From Polyangiaceae bacterium (GTDB lineage Bacteria; Myxococcota_A; Polyangia; Polyangiales; Polyangiaceae), in the NCBI GenBank assembly GCA_020633205.1, contig JACKEB010000011.1, positions 1,098,501 to 1,162,500 on the forward strand: a DNA stretch of 64,000 nt. Reading direction: 5' to 3'. Position 1 is the stretch's first letter; every line of letters starts with the position of its first letter. Positions 25,153 through 33,479 of the stretch are shown here, in pieces. The notes under the pieces were generated by a model, which was not told the origin of the DNA, ran no database searches, and worked only from the letters and a program-made list of their open reading frames with translations. The position numbers and the translations under genes were made by a program.

Positions 25153-27927
25153 CTAGGCTTCGATCCGTGCGGGAACGCCCGGATCAAGCAGGTAGCCCTG
25201 CTCGTCACGCAGCAAGAGCTCGCGCAAGCCGAGCTTGCGCAGCGTGGAAAGCGCCACTTTTAGGCGGTTTTGCGCGGCGAATGGTGTCATTCGCTCCCCG
25301 GGCCAGCCAGCTTCGATGAGCTGGTCTTGGCTCAGGGAGACGCCTGGCCCCGTCAGCCGTTGCTCGATCAGCGCGGCCACGATGCGCCGCAAGGGCTGAC
25401 GCGCCGAGAGGTCCATTTGTTCGCTGCCCGGTAGATCCAGGAGCCCACTCTCCCCCCGAAAGACCACCGCGTCATGGCTCAAGCTCAGCTGCAGCAATCG
25501 GAGGGCAAACCGCGCGTCGTCGGATTGGCTGAGCAGTGTGGTGTGCTGCGGCGCAAGGGCCGCGGCCAAGCGGGAGTCGGCGGAGGCGCGCAGTGCGGCT
25601 TGCTCCTTCGGCTTCGCGTCACGAGCCAGGGCCAAGTCCAAATGGGCGCGGTGCAGCTCGAGCGCCAGCACGAGGCCCGCATCTCCAAGCGGCTCGAGCA
25701 CCTCCGTGGCGCTGGAAAACGCTTCACGCGCCGCGGCCAACCGCCCTTGCTCCGCCTCCAGGGCGCCGAGCGCCGCGCTGAACACGCCCTCCTGGCGGCG
25801 GTCGCCAATTCCGCGCAGAATCAAGAGGCTGCTCTTGTAGTGCTCGCGCGCACTGTCGATCTCTTCAGTGTCTCCGAGCTGCCGCGCGCGTTCGTGGCGC
25901 AAAGCGCCGAAGTAGCCGAGGAGGTGACCCTCGAGCAACAAAGAGCCTGCGCGGCGGACAGCGCGCAGCCCACGACGAAAATGCTTCGCGGCCGCTTCGA
26001 ACTGGCCCAGCTCCTGCTCGAGAATGCCCAGGTTGCCCTCGATGATGCCGACCAGCGTGCCGTCGCTCAGGCTCTCGGCATCGTGGGTGCGATGCAAATC
26101 AAGGGCGCGCTTGAAGTACTCTCGTGCCTCTTCGAAGCGCCGCTGCTGCATGCGCAGGGTGCCCAAGTCGCGACACAGGCTCGCTTCCAGTGCGTGCGCG
26201 CCCGCGCCCTTCGCGAGCACCAGCGCGGCGTCGTAACCCGCGAAGGCTTCATCGAGGCGGCCCTGGCTGTGACGCAGCAAACCCAAGCCGGCGAGCGCTC
26301 TCGCGCGCGCGCCCCGTTGCGCCGGCTCCAGCAGCTCGAGGGCGCTGCGGAATGCCTGCTCAGCAGCGTCCAGATTGCCGGAGGCTTGCTCGAGTACGCC
26401 GAGCTCTGTCTTCAAGTCTGCGAGGAGCTGGGCATCTTGCGTTTCCGCGAGGCGATCCAGCGCGCTCTGCAGGCCGTCCCGTGCCTCCGCCATGCGTCCA
26501 AGACGCTGCAGCATGCGCGCGCGCTCCAGCTCAGCGCGCGCGACGAGCGCCGGCGGGGCCGCAATGTAGGACGCGTGGTGGATCGCTGCCTCGATCAGCG
26601 ACAGGTAGCGCGCTGGTGGTCCGCGCCGGGAGAGCACCGCGCCGGCGCCGAGCGCCAGGTACAAGCGTTGCTGGATGTCCGCGCTCGACGTGCTGGTGAT
26701 CAACGTCTCGCCGGCGAGCAGGATGTTGTTGAGCTCAGCGGCCAACCACTCGAGCGCAACAAAGTCCTCCGCTTTGGTGCCTGGGCGTTCGCTGTTGCCC
26801 TCGAGCTCTTTCAGACGCTCGCCACAAGCAGCGGTGAAGTACTGAGCGTGGCGTCGTGTCGTGGCGCCGCCGTCCTTCAGCTGGTCGGCGGCGTACGCGC
26901 GCACACTCTCGAACAGCATGAAGCGAGTGGACAGCTGACGGTCCGCCGCGGTGATCGTGCGGATCAGCGACTTCTCGCAGAGGCTTTGCAGCACATCGAG
27001 GGGGTGAGTGCTTGCGCCGAGATCCGCGCCAGCGATGCCTTCGAACGCCTCGAGGCTGAAGCCGCCGCGGAACACCGATGCGGCGCTCAAGGCGCGCTGC
27101 TCGGCCTCCGTGAGCGCCTCCCAGGACCAGTCGAGGGCCGCGCGCAGCGTGGCACGTCTCCTCGAGGAATCAGAACTTGGACCGGTGCTCGGGTCGCTCC
27201 GGCTCAACAAGTCCAGACGTTGCCCGAGGCGCGCGAGGAGCTGCACGGGGTCCATCACGCCGAGCCTCGCTGCAGCGAGCTCAATCGCCAACGGCAACCC
27301 GTCGAGTTCACGCACGAGCTTCACCAGCGTCTGGGAGTTGCTGCTGGTCAGGCGCAAGCGCGGAGCGCGGTCCAACAAGAGCTGGACCGCCTGAGCATCA
27401 GCGACCTGCTCCACGTCGGCGTCTTCCTCCGGCAAGGGCAGGGGGGAGAGGTCCAGCAAGGACTCACCAGGGACCTTGAGCCGTTCCCGCGAGGTAACGA
27501 GCAGCTGGAGCTCGGGCGCCGCGGCGAGCCAACGCTCCAGCGCACCAGCGGCCTGATTCAGCAGCTGCTCGAAGTTGTCCAGTACACAGAGACTCGGCCC
27601 CCGCGCGGAGAATGCACGACCGAGGTGCTCCACCAAGTCGGTGTCATCGCTGAACAAGATCCCGAGGCGCGAACCCAGGCTCCCGCACACGTCTGCAAGC
27701 GTTTCCGCACTCGAGAGATCGACGAACAGCGCTTGGTCGATTTGCTCGGCATACCGCAAGGCGAGCCGCGTCTTGCCAATTCCCGGCGCCCCGACCAACG
27801 TCACCAGGCGTTCGCCCGCAGCAAAGCGCTGCTGCAGCTCAGCCAGCTCATGATGACGCCCCACGAAGCTCGAGCCGTCCAGCGGCAGCTGGCTTTGTGG
27901 GGGCAGTTCCGAATCTGCTGCGACCAT
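25153..27927 (-). CDS. NB-ARC-like ATPase/TPR transcriptional regulator with C-terminal winged helix
   Basis: 924 aa from the ATG at 27927; the frame continues to 28104 but would overlap the divergent gene. Residues 10-330 form a STAND-type ATPase: Walker A GAPGIGKTRL, Walker B-type LCVLDNFEQLL, sensor LLVTSRERL and GLPLAIELAAARL, as in predicted ATPases of the COG3903 type. A long TPR-like helical array follows (about 400-800; ALDRLAETQDAQLLADLKTE and neighbours). The last 80 residues match a winged-helix DNA-binding domain (LIEAGWPGERMTP ... GYLLDPG). An unusual point is that the DNA-binding domain is at the C-terminus. Such proteins are signal-integrating activators; the target may be the divergently placed lipoprotein gene. 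Confidence 0.85.
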   Translation of the reverse strand: MVAADSELPPQSQLPLDGSSFVGRHHELAELQQRFAAGERLVTLVGAPGIGKTRLALRYAEQIDQALFVDLSSAETLADVCGSLGSRLGILFSDDTDLVEHLGRAFSARGPSLCVLDNFEQLLNQAAGALERWLAAAPELQLLVTSRERLKVPGESLLDLSPLPLPEEDADVEQVADAQAVQLLLDRAPRLRLTSSNSQTLVKLVRELDGLPLAIELAAARLGVMDPVQLLARLGQRLDLLSRSDPSTGPSSDSSRRRATLRAALDWSWEALTEAEQRALSAASVFRGGFSLEAFEGIAGADLGASTHPLDVLQSLCEKSLIRTITAADRQLSTRFMLFESVRAYAADQLKDGGATTRRHAQYFTAACGERLKELEGNSERPGTKAEDFVALEWLAAELNNILLAGETLITSTSSADIQQRLYLALGAGAVLSRRGPPARYLSLIEAAIHHASYIAAPPALVARAELERARMLQRLGRMAEARDGLQSALDRLAETQDAQLLADLKTELGVLEQASGNLDAAEQAFRSALELLEPAQRGARARALAGLGLLRHSQGRLDEAFAGYDAALVLAKGAGAHALEASLCRDLGTLRMQQRRFEEAREYFKRALDLHRTHDAESLSDGTLVGIIEGNLGILEQELGQFEAAAKHFRRGLRAVRRAGSLLLEGHLLGYFGALRHERARQLGDTEEIDSAREHYKSSLLILRGIGDRRQEGVFSAALGALEAEQGRLAAAREAFSSATEVLEPLGDAGLVLALELHRAHLDLALARDAKPKEQAALRASADSRLAAALAPQHTTLLSQSDDARFALRLLQLSLSHDAVVFRGESGLLDLPGSEQMDLSARQPLRRIVAALIEQRLTGPGVSLSQDQLIEAGWPGERMTPFAAQNRLKVALSTLRKLGLRELLLRDEQGYLLDPGVPARIEA

Positions 27928-27959
27928 CGACGTCGCAGACTGTATCCTTCGAGGCCCCA

Positions 27960-29222
27960 ATGATCGACGACTCCAAACCCCAAATGACGCGGTTTTTTCT
28001 CGGCACTCGTCGCGAGCGCGCTGCCCGGCCCACGTCGGCGCGCTGGATGTTTCCCCTGCTTTTCTGCGCTTTCGCAGTCGCTTGCGGGAGCGATGACGAC
28101 GCACCTCCCCCCAAAATTCAAGTCACCCTGCTCGACCGAGAGACTGGTCAACCAGTTGCGGAGGCGTCGGTCAGCAACGGTGAAGGGACGGCACTCAGCG
28201 ACGCAGAAGGTGTCGCGCAAGTGTCGAAAGACAGTGAGCTGAGTATCACCGCGACGGGCTATCTGCCGCTCGAGGTGAGTGGAGTGAGCGGTGACTCACT
28301 GACTTTGCCGCTCACGCCAAGCAAGGTGCGTCAACGCACGGTGCGCGGGAGCATCGTTGGGTGGGACGCGCTGCCGGCGCTCGGTGCCGGTAAGTATCGC
28401 CTGGCGCAGATCCGTGGTGCCGAGCTGAATGATGCCGCGCGGATCCATGAGCGGGTGGCATTGGGCATCAGTGACGCTACCTGCGTCGCGCGTAACACTC
28501 CCACCGCCTGCGCCTTCGAGCTCAACGTACATGCAGATGTGACGAGCGTTTTTGCGGTGATTGTCGAGGGCGATGACACTGGCACTCCCGATGACATGAG
28601 CGACGATACCCTCACCGGGACCGGCTTTGGGGTCATGACATTCAACGCCGGGGATGACCTGCTGAGCGATCAAGCGCTCACCATGATCCCCACGGATCAG
28701 CTAGGGCAAGTTGCGGTGAAACCTGGTGCTGGTACCGGCAGCGTGAGTTCGGAGCCCGTGGGCGTGCCCGGACTGACGGTCAACAAGCAGGTCCTGGTGT
28801 TTCCCACGTTCGAGGGCAACCTCGGGAGCTACGCCGTACCCATCGCGTCGTCCTTCACCGGCGGCGACGAAGCGACGCTCTGGGGCGTCTCCTTGGCGCA
28901 AGACACTCAAGGCTCTTCGTTCGCCGTAGAGCGTGGTTTGCCGCTGGATTTGGGGGTGAGCCAAACTGTCGACGTCGACGTGGCGAGCCTGCAAGCGGCT
29001 CCTAGCTTGCAAGAGTCAGCGAGTGGCTACAGCGTCGAGGTGCCTGCGGGCGGGCTGCTCTTGATTCATCAAGACGGTAAGGACTACCTGAACTTCAGCG
29101 GCAGCCGCCAACTGGCGAATCCGACTATCTCCGCGTGGATTCAACTCTGCGAGGGTGGAAGTACGGATGCGTATCAAGCCCTGAGTCAGGCCCCCCGTTG
29201 TTCCGCGCGCGTCATCGACTGA
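27960..29222 (+). CDS. Lipoprotein with carboxypeptidase-regulatory-like beta domain
   Basis: 420 aa from the ATG at 27960 (GAGG just upstream); an internal ATG at 27984 is also possible. The signal peptide is long and ends FAVAC (lipobox). Residues about 45-120 form a CarboxypepD_reg-like beta sandwich: VTLLDRETGQPVAEASVSNG, then LPLEVSGV. The remaining 300 residues are beta-rich without a recognised family (NVHADVTSVFAVIVEGDDTG). The domain is common in surface proteins and TonB-type receptors, where it is a structural module. The gene starts 32 bp from the divergent regulator gene, so their promoters must overlap and the regulator may control it (inference). Confidence 0.75.
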   Translation: MIDDSKPQMTRFFLGTRRERAARPTSARWMFPLLFCAFAVACGSDDDAPPPKIQVTLLDRETGQPVAEASVSNGEGTALSDAEGVAQVSKDSELSITATGYLPLEVSGVSGDSLTLPLTPSKVRQRTVRGSIVGWDALPALGAGKYRLAQIRGAELNDAARIHERVALGISDATCVARNTPTACAFELNVHADVTSVFAVIVEGDDTGTPDDMSDDTLTGTGFGVMTFNAGDDLLSDQALTMIPTDQLGQVAVKPGAGTGSVSSEPVGVPGLTVNKQVLVFPTFEGNLGSYAVPIASSFTGGDEATLWGVSLAQDTQGSSFAVERGLPLDLGVSQTVDVDVASLQAAPSLQESASGYSVEVPAGGLLLIHQDGKDYLNFSGSRQLANPTISAWIQLCEGGSTDAYQALSQAPRCSARVID

Positions 29223-29337
29223 TCCGAGACCGACGGTACGCGTGTAGTCCATGGAGTTCCCGCTCCTCTGATTGCTACAATACCCGCGGAGCAGCGTGGG
29301 CGAGGGGGAACGAGGAGAACGCATCAAGGGGCGCTTG

Positions 29338-29880
29338 ATGATGGCTGGGCGCAAGTCGATGAAGAGCGACTTGGGCGCGGCTGGCATGGCCGCGGTGCTA
29401 GAAAAAGCGTCCCCCGAGGTTCGGCACACGCTGACTCGGCGCTTCCTCGCGACCGATTGGTACGCTCAGGACACGACTGACGATGTGATCCGGCTGGTGG
29501 CGGCGCAGCTGGGCATGGGCGCCGAGGAGTACGCGCTCCAGCTCGGTCGAAACAGCGCCTACGAGAGCGCGGGGCGGCTCGGGCGCACTCTGGTTGGCTT
29601 GTTTGGGAGCCCTCAGCGGCTCGCGCGCTACGTGCCGGAGTATTGGTCCACGTTGTACGACAGCGGGCGTGTTACCGCGGGGTATGACGAGTCGACGAAG
29701 CTGCTCACCCTGATGATCCGCGACTGGAAGGGACACAGCGCTCTGCGCTGCTACAACCCCTTCGGTTCGATGGTCGAGCTCTCGAGCCGCTTCAAAGAGC
29801 CAGCGCTGGTCGAGTACAAGCGAGTCAGCTGTGTGTCCCGAGGCGACGCCCAGTGCGTGTATCAGTACCGCTACGGTTAG
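29338..29880 (+). CDS. TIGR02265-like myxobacterial protein
   Basis: 180 aa from the ATG at 29338, with AAGGGG about 8 bases upstream; the frame extends to 29272. The sequence has a helical N-terminal half (EVRHTLTRRFLATDWYAQDT) and a compact C-terminus with LTLMIRDWKGHSALRCYNPF and CVSRGDAQCVYQYRYG. The closing pattern of two cysteines with an aromatic end resembles the TIGR02265 family found almost only in Myxococcota, about 180-200 aa long. No function is established for that family. The neighbouring genes on either side are on different strands or differ in type, so it is probably a single-gene unit. Confidence 0.65.
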   Translation: MMAGRKSMKSDLGAAGMAAVLEKASPEVRHTLTRRFLATDWYAQDTTDDVIRLVAAQLGMGAEEYALQLGRNSAYESAGRLGRTLVGLFGSPQRLARYVPEYWSTLYDSGRVTAGYDESTKLLTLMIRDWKGHSALRCYNPFGSMVELSSRFKEPALVEYKRVSCVSRGDAQCVYQYRYG

Positions 29881-29887
29881 TGCGGGG

Positions 29888-30343
29888 TTAGTGCATCGTG
29901 ACGGCGGGGCGCGGTTGGACCTCCGCCACGTTGAGCGGCCAGGTCAGCAAGTCGCGGATCCAGCCTTCGCTGTCGTCGCTACGCCAGTCCACCTTGAGCG
30001 CGTAGCTGCCCACCACCGGTGGGTGAGGCAACCCCAGCGACCGCGTGCGAAAGCGCGGTGTCTGTGAGACGTGCTGGGTAATATCCGTAGGGATTTCGAG
30101 CCCGCTGTCCAGTGACTGCAGCACGAAGCGCGTCTGGAAGCTGAGCCCGATCTCCTCAGGCTGCAACACCCAGTAAGCGTGGAGCTCCACCGGGATCATT
30201 CCGTTTGCCGGTGGCTTGACCGCGCCAGGCCCCGACGCTGGTGGCACGTTCAGCTGCTCGATCAAATTGAACAGCGATACATTATTCGACCCCTGGTCGA
30301 GGGATGAACCGCTACAAATGCCGAGGAAGTAGCAACGAGGCAC
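29888..30343 (-). CDS. Small conserved protein, DUF6941-like
   Basis: 151 aa, cytoplasmic, no signal peptide. The sequence starts MPRCYFLGICSGSSLDQ and continues with NNVSLFNLIEQLNVP. It has a middle beta part (VELHAYWVLQPEEIGLSFQTRF) and ends with WIRDLLTWPLNVAEVQ. The N-terminal pattern (short loop, N-[NT]-V-S-L-F-N) and length resemble the DUF6941 group of small beta-sandwich proteins, but I hold this only weakly. The convergent gene at 29338 ends 8 bp away, and the divergent lipoprotein gene starts 60 bp away. The function is unknown. Confidence 0.6.
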   Translation of the reverse strand: MPRCYFLGICSGSSLDQGSNNVSLFNLIEQLNVPPASGPGAVKPPANGMIPVELHAYWVLQPEEIGLSFQTRFVLQSLDSGLEIPTDITQHVSQTPRFRTRSLGLPHPPVVGSYALKVDWRSDDSEGWIRDLLTWPLNVAEVQPRPAVTMH

Positions 30344-30403
30344 CGGGGGCTCCTAGCGCGATTGCGAGTTCTTGGCCAGGGGCAGAGCCGCAAAGGAGGG
30401 AAC

Positions 30404-30796
30404 ATGGGGAGAGTAGGGGACACACCCAGTGGGCGATCCAACTGGTTCGCGCTGTCAGCATTGCTGCTCAGCGCATGTGCTCAAAGCACGCCACCGCCCA
30501 GCGAGCCCAGCGGGGACCCGGCGGCAACCCAACCCGAAGTGGTTGAGGCGCCTCCAACCAGCAGCCCAACCGAGACGCCGCCACCAAGTTCAGATCCAGA
30601 GCCAGAGCCTGAGCCTGAGGGGCAGCTGACCGGCGTCGGTGAAGTCGGTTCCGGCAGCGGCAAGCGCTGCTCGGTTAAAGACGACAACGGACCGTTGCCG
30701 GGCGGAAACATTACGGCCAGTGGTTGCGATGCCGGTGAGACCTGCCGCTGCGAGTCCCAGGCGGGCTATTCGTGCTCTGGCGTGTGTGTGAAGTAG
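30404..30796 (+). CDS. Small lipoprotein with Pro/Glu-rich spacer and Cys-rich C-terminus
   Basis: 130 aa from the ATG at 30404, preceded by an excellent ribosome-binding site (AAGGAGGG, 3 bases before the start). Signal peptide ends ALLLSAC (lipobox). Spacer of about 50 residues rich in Pro, Ser and Glu (PEPEPEPEG). The C-terminus has five or six Cys in a short space: CSVKDDNGPLPG, then CDAGETCRCESQAGYSCSGVC, which looks like a small disulfide-knotted domain. No family recognised. It ends 23 bp before the last immunity gene of the Rhs array, which is on the other strand. Confidence 0.7.
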   Translation: MGRVGDTPSGRSNWFALSALLLSACAQSTPPPSEPSGDPAATQPEVVEAPPTSSPTETPPPSSDPEPEPEPEGQLTGVGEVGSGSGKRCSVKDDNGPLPGGNITASGCDAGETCRCESQAGYSCSGVCVK

Positions 30797-30819
30797 GGCG
30801 CCGTGGGGGCTGGAGGGGG

Positions 30820-31350
30820 TTAGTAGATGAACCCGAAGAGGGCGTTATTCCGTGCGTTCGCGATGGTGATCCAGTCGGAGACGGCGAGGAGAATAGCGTC
30901 CAGGGTCTCGTCGGCGTGCTCTGGGGGATCCTGCTCGAGGACTGGCGCGGCTGCCCGAACGCTTGCCGCAGACCAGTGCCCAAATTGGGGGAAGTCACTG
31001 GCCAAGCTGAACGGGAAGACGCCGTGGCCGTACACAAGCTGATCAAAGGAGAGCCCGCACGGGTGCCCCAGCAGCGCCTGGTCCGCGTCCTGGATGGTGG
31101 ACTGGCGGATGGGCGAGACGGCGCCATTGTCCAGCTCGACCCCGAAGTACTTGCAGAGCGCTTCGAACGCGAAGATCTGCTGCTCCGCATCCCCGCGGCA
31201 AGCTCCTGACTTGATGAGCTGCATCACCTGGGGCCAGGTGTCGTCACCACAGATCTTCTCGAGCGCGTCGAGCAGGTCCGGGTCGTTGCTGCCCAAGGCA
31301 CGTTTCAGGGCGTCGTGGTCGACGCTGTAAATCATGATTCCGCGGGACAT
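30820..31350 (-). CDS. ImmB5, immunity-type protein of Rhs cassette 5
   Basis: 176 aa from the ATG at 31350, which begins MSRGIMIYSVDHDALKRALG. It lies 2 bp after the ImmA5 stop, so the two genes are translationally coupled. The opening resembles the DUF7691 group (cytoplasmic, no signal peptide); the exact family is not certain. Near-identical copies occur at 40417-40945 (cassette 2) and related ones at 37759-38289 and 43002-43530, always third in the order toxin-ImmA-ImmB. It ends in NALFGFIY. I infer it neutralises the cassette's toxin or supports ImmA, because immunity genes sit directly 3' of their toxins. This is the last cassette of the array: no linker follows. Confidence 0.72.
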   Translation of the reverse strand: MSRGIMIYSVDHDALKRALGSNDPDLLDALEKICGDDTWPQVMQLIKSGACRGDAEQQIFAFEALCKYFGVELDNGAVSPIRQSTIQDADQALLGHPCGLSFDQLVYGHGVFPFSLASDFPQFGHWSAASVRAAAPVLEQDPPEHADETLDAILLAVSDWITIANARNNALFGFIY

Positions 31351-31352
31351 GC

Positions 31353-32246
31353 TCAGGCCGTGGGTGGAGCTTCGTAGAGCGTCTTGAAGTGATCGAGTAA
31401 TCCGGCAGGGGGGCCATCGATGAGCCACCGCGGCGTGTAGTCCGACTCGACCTCGTAGGTCATGGCACGCGCCTCACCGTCGATCGCCAGCGCCGTGCCC
31501 AACCAGTCGTGATAGCTGTCCGGGTCCGACTTGTTCTTGCCGGTGCCCCAGAAGGCCTTGAACGCCTTCAGCGATTGAAGCGCCGCGTCGTTGAATGTCG
31601 AAGCGTCCCCCGCGCGGATGGCACGCATGACGTCGAGCTTGCTGACATCGAGCTTTGCCAAGCGTGGTCCGGAAATGGTGGCCACACCCGGAGCTCCGAG
31701 TTCCTCCGTCTTAGCCGCATGGGCCTCGAACTCCTGCGAGTCGAGCCAGAAGTCTCGCAGCGCGGCGGCGAGCTCCAGCTGGTACGCATCCCGCTGGCCC
31801 GGGATGCGCAGGAACTGCCCTTGGTCGTACCCAAGCAAAGACTGGACGGCCTCACTTCGCCGCAGGATCTTGGCGCATGCGACTGCATGCCACCAGTCTC
31901 GGGGCGTCGCGCCAAGCCCAGGCGTTGCCCCGGGGAGACGCAGCTGCTGGCCGCAAAGCTCGACTTCGACGTCGCCCGGTGCATACCAAAGCTTGAAGCC
32001 AGCCACGGCATAGTCGACAGAAGCGTTCAGGAACTCCCAGAAAGAGTTGACGTCGTCGATGAGGAGCATCGTGTTGGCGGTCGTGAGCTGGAGAGGAGCC
32101 AGGTCACCGGGTCTTCGGGAGTCTTTTCGCGCCTGAACCGCGGCGCGCCATCTTGAATTCTTGACCCAGCGCTCTCGGTCGCGGGCTACTTCGCCGTCGC
32201 CATAAAAGTCGTGAAGTGGGTGACGCTTTAGGTTGAGTTTGCTCAT
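31353..32246 (-). CDS. ImmA5, immunity-type protein of Rhs cassette 5
   Basis: 297 aa. Start ATG overlaps the toxin stop by 4 bases (ATGA). All-helical, cytoplasmic, no signal peptide. Recognisable conserved blocks: LNASVDYAVAGFKLWYAPGD, VELCGQQLRLPGATPGLGAT, GPRLAKLDVSKLDVMRAIR and DYTPRWLIDGPPAGLLDHF. It loosely resembles the Imm49 family of polymorphic-toxin immunity proteins, but that call is weak. The copy in cassette 2 is almost identical over the C-terminal half but differs strongly around residues 120-155 (QSLLGYDQGQFLRIPG versus DSLLTYDHSKFARIPG), so the specificity for a toxin may lie there. Function as an immunity protein is inferred from position. Confidence 0.75.
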   Translation of the reverse strand: MSKLNLKRHPLHDFYGDGEVARDRERWVKNSRWRAAVQARKDSRRPGDLAPLQLTTANTMLLIDDVNSFWEFLNASVDYAVAGFKLWYAPGDVEVELCGQQLRLPGATPGLGATPRDWWHAVACAKILRRSEAVQSLLGYDQGQFLRIPGQRDAYQLELAAALRDFWLDSQEFEAHAAKTEELGAPGVATISGPRLAKLDVSKLDVMRAIRAGDASTFNDAALQSLKAFKAFWGTGKNKSDPDSYHDWLGTALAIDGEARAMTYEVESDYTPRWLIDGPPAGLLDHFKTLYEAPPTA

Positions 32247-33193
32247 GGCTTTGGGTGCGGATTGCCGTCCGCGTCGTAGGATTGGTCGTCGTACTTGGAG
32301 ACCTTGGTTTCTTTCAGGTCGCCGTTCTTGTCGAAGGGTTGAGTTACCTTGATGTAGTCGGCGTCGGCCTCGCCGCTTCGAACGTCCTTCGCCATGTCTC
32401 GTTGATCTTGGGGCGCATTCGCGTCCTTGGCCTGCTTGCCTAGTAACTGGTCCTTGTACTCAGGCGTGCCCTGTTCGTAGCGTTCACCAGGCTTGTCGCC
32501 TTTCCTTGAGGAGCTATTGGTGCCGGCGCCGCCCTTGCTCTCGGCGATGACGTAGTCTGGTGGCGGTGGATTAACCTTGTAGACGTTGTCGAAGGTGTTG
32601 GCTCCAGAACCCTTCTTGACCGGCTCTACCGTCTTGTCAGGTTCGAACATCTGTTTGACCGCGTGGTCGGTCGCGGCATCCCCGAGCGCTTCCGAATGGT
32701 CGCGTGCGGCTTGTTCGTGTTCCTTCGCCTTCTTCTCATGCTTGGCCGCGTCGGCATCGTGCTTGGCGGCGGCATCGTCGTCACCCTGCTTGCGCGCCTC
32801 CTCCGCCTTCTTTTTGGACTTCTCCTCTTTGTCTCGTGACTTCTGCGCCTCGTTCAGGTGATCCTTGCGGTCCTTGGCGGCGTCCTTCGCGGACTTCTTG
32901 CTTCCGTCCTTCAGGTTGACCTCGGCGTCATCGGGCAGCTTGATCTGCTTGCCCTCTGCTGGACCATAGGGTCCTTCCTTTGCGTAGTGTGTTGGCTTGT
33001 CGCTACCGCCCGCGTTCGGGTCTTTGGCGAACTTGCCCTTCTTTGGGCCATCCGCGTGGCGCAGGCGTCCATCCTTGTCGCGATAGGTGTTCGGCGGATC
33101 CTGCCTCCCCGCCTCGCATTCCTTCCGCTTCCCCGGGGACGTGGCACACGGATTGTTGCAGTCCGCATGGTGCCCCTCCGCCTTCAACCCCAA
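32243..33193 (-). CDS. Toxin 5, orphan Rhs tip (predicted PD-(D/E)XK nuclease)
   Basis: 316 aa from a TTG at 33193, but the frame continues upstream through a copy of the Rhs-core end, with no ATG or GTG start. The TTG codes the first Leu of the DPLGL cleavage motif. Residues 30-100 hold NTYRDKDGRLRHADGP. Residues 100-180 are highly charged and coiled-coil-like, rich in K/E/D/A. Residues 185-250 form the candidate nuclease core: FDNVY (Asp 202) and YVIAESKGG (Glu 218, Lys 220), a D...ExK pattern of PD-(D/E)XK folds; GERYEQGTPEY follows. Overlaps ImmA5 by 4 bases. I infer DNase or RNase toxicity; the fold assignment needs a profile or structure search. Confidence 0.75.
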   Translation of the reverse strand: MGLKAEGHHADCNNPCATSPGKRKECEAGRQDPPNTYRDKDGRLRHADGPKKGKFAKDPNAGGSDKPTHYAKEGPYGPAEGKQIKLPDDAEVNLKDGSKKSAKDAAKDRKDHLNEAQKSRDKEEKSKKKAEEARKQGDDDAAAKHDADAAKHEKKAKEHEQAARDHSEALGDAATDHAVKQMFEPDKTVEPVKKGSGANTFDNVYKVNPPPPDYVIAESKGGAGTNSSSRKGDKPGERYEQGTPEYKDQLLGKQAKDANAPQDQRDMAKDVRSGEADADYIKVTQPFDKNGDLKETKVSKYDDQSYDADGNPHPKP

Positions 33194-33262
33194 CGGATCG
33201 CTGACAAGCGTCGGCGACCCATTGAACCCCAGTAGGTTGTACCCTCCAGCGGTTCCGAGCGG
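33191..33262 (-). repeat. Rhs-core 3' remnant ahead of toxin 5
   Basis: An in-frame copy of the Rhs-core end: PLGTAGGYNLLGFNGSPT and LVSDPLGL. It joins linker L1 at PLGTAG, a shorter breakpoint than in cassettes 3 and 4. It provides homology to the intact Rhs core. Confidence 0.85.
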
Positions 33263-33413
33263 TAGGGTTGCCTCCCCCCGGCCGCTAGTGCCGGGAGGAA
33301 ACGCCTTGAGCGTTCAAAGAGCTAGGACAAAGCGTCCTGAGAAGCTTGCGCGTCCGCCCCCTCCCGGCGCCGGCCGCGTCTCGCTACCGCTCGCGCGCGC
33401 GGGCGGAGGGGGG
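33263..33413. repeat. Inter-cassette linker L1
   Basis: 151-bp GC-rich repeat between the remnant of cassette 5 and the end of cassette 4. Closely similar copies are L2 (37609-37758), L3 (40266-40416) and L4 (42858-43001). It carries a TCCGCCC/GGGCGGA stem and alternating GC runs that could act as a terminator for the upstream cassette. Confidence 0.9.
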
Positions 33414-33455
33414 TTAGTAGATGAACGCGAACAGCGCGCTATTCTGCGTGTTCGC
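33414..33455 (-). pseudogene. Fossil 3' end of ImmB in cassette 4
   Basis: 14 codons (ANTQNSALFAFIY and stop) that match the end of ImmB (ANARNNALFGFIY). It lies directly after the pentapeptide gene and next to L1, so recombination replaced most of ImmB and kept its tail. Confidence 0.8.
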
Positions 33456-33479
33456 TAGTGGGGCTGGATGCAGCCTCGC

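Noticed and set aside
25474..27963. 829-codon plus-strand open frame opposite the NB-ARC-like regulator
   Set aside because: The minus strand has Walker motifs and winged helix; the plus frame is Gln/Arg/Ala-rich with no recognisable domain.
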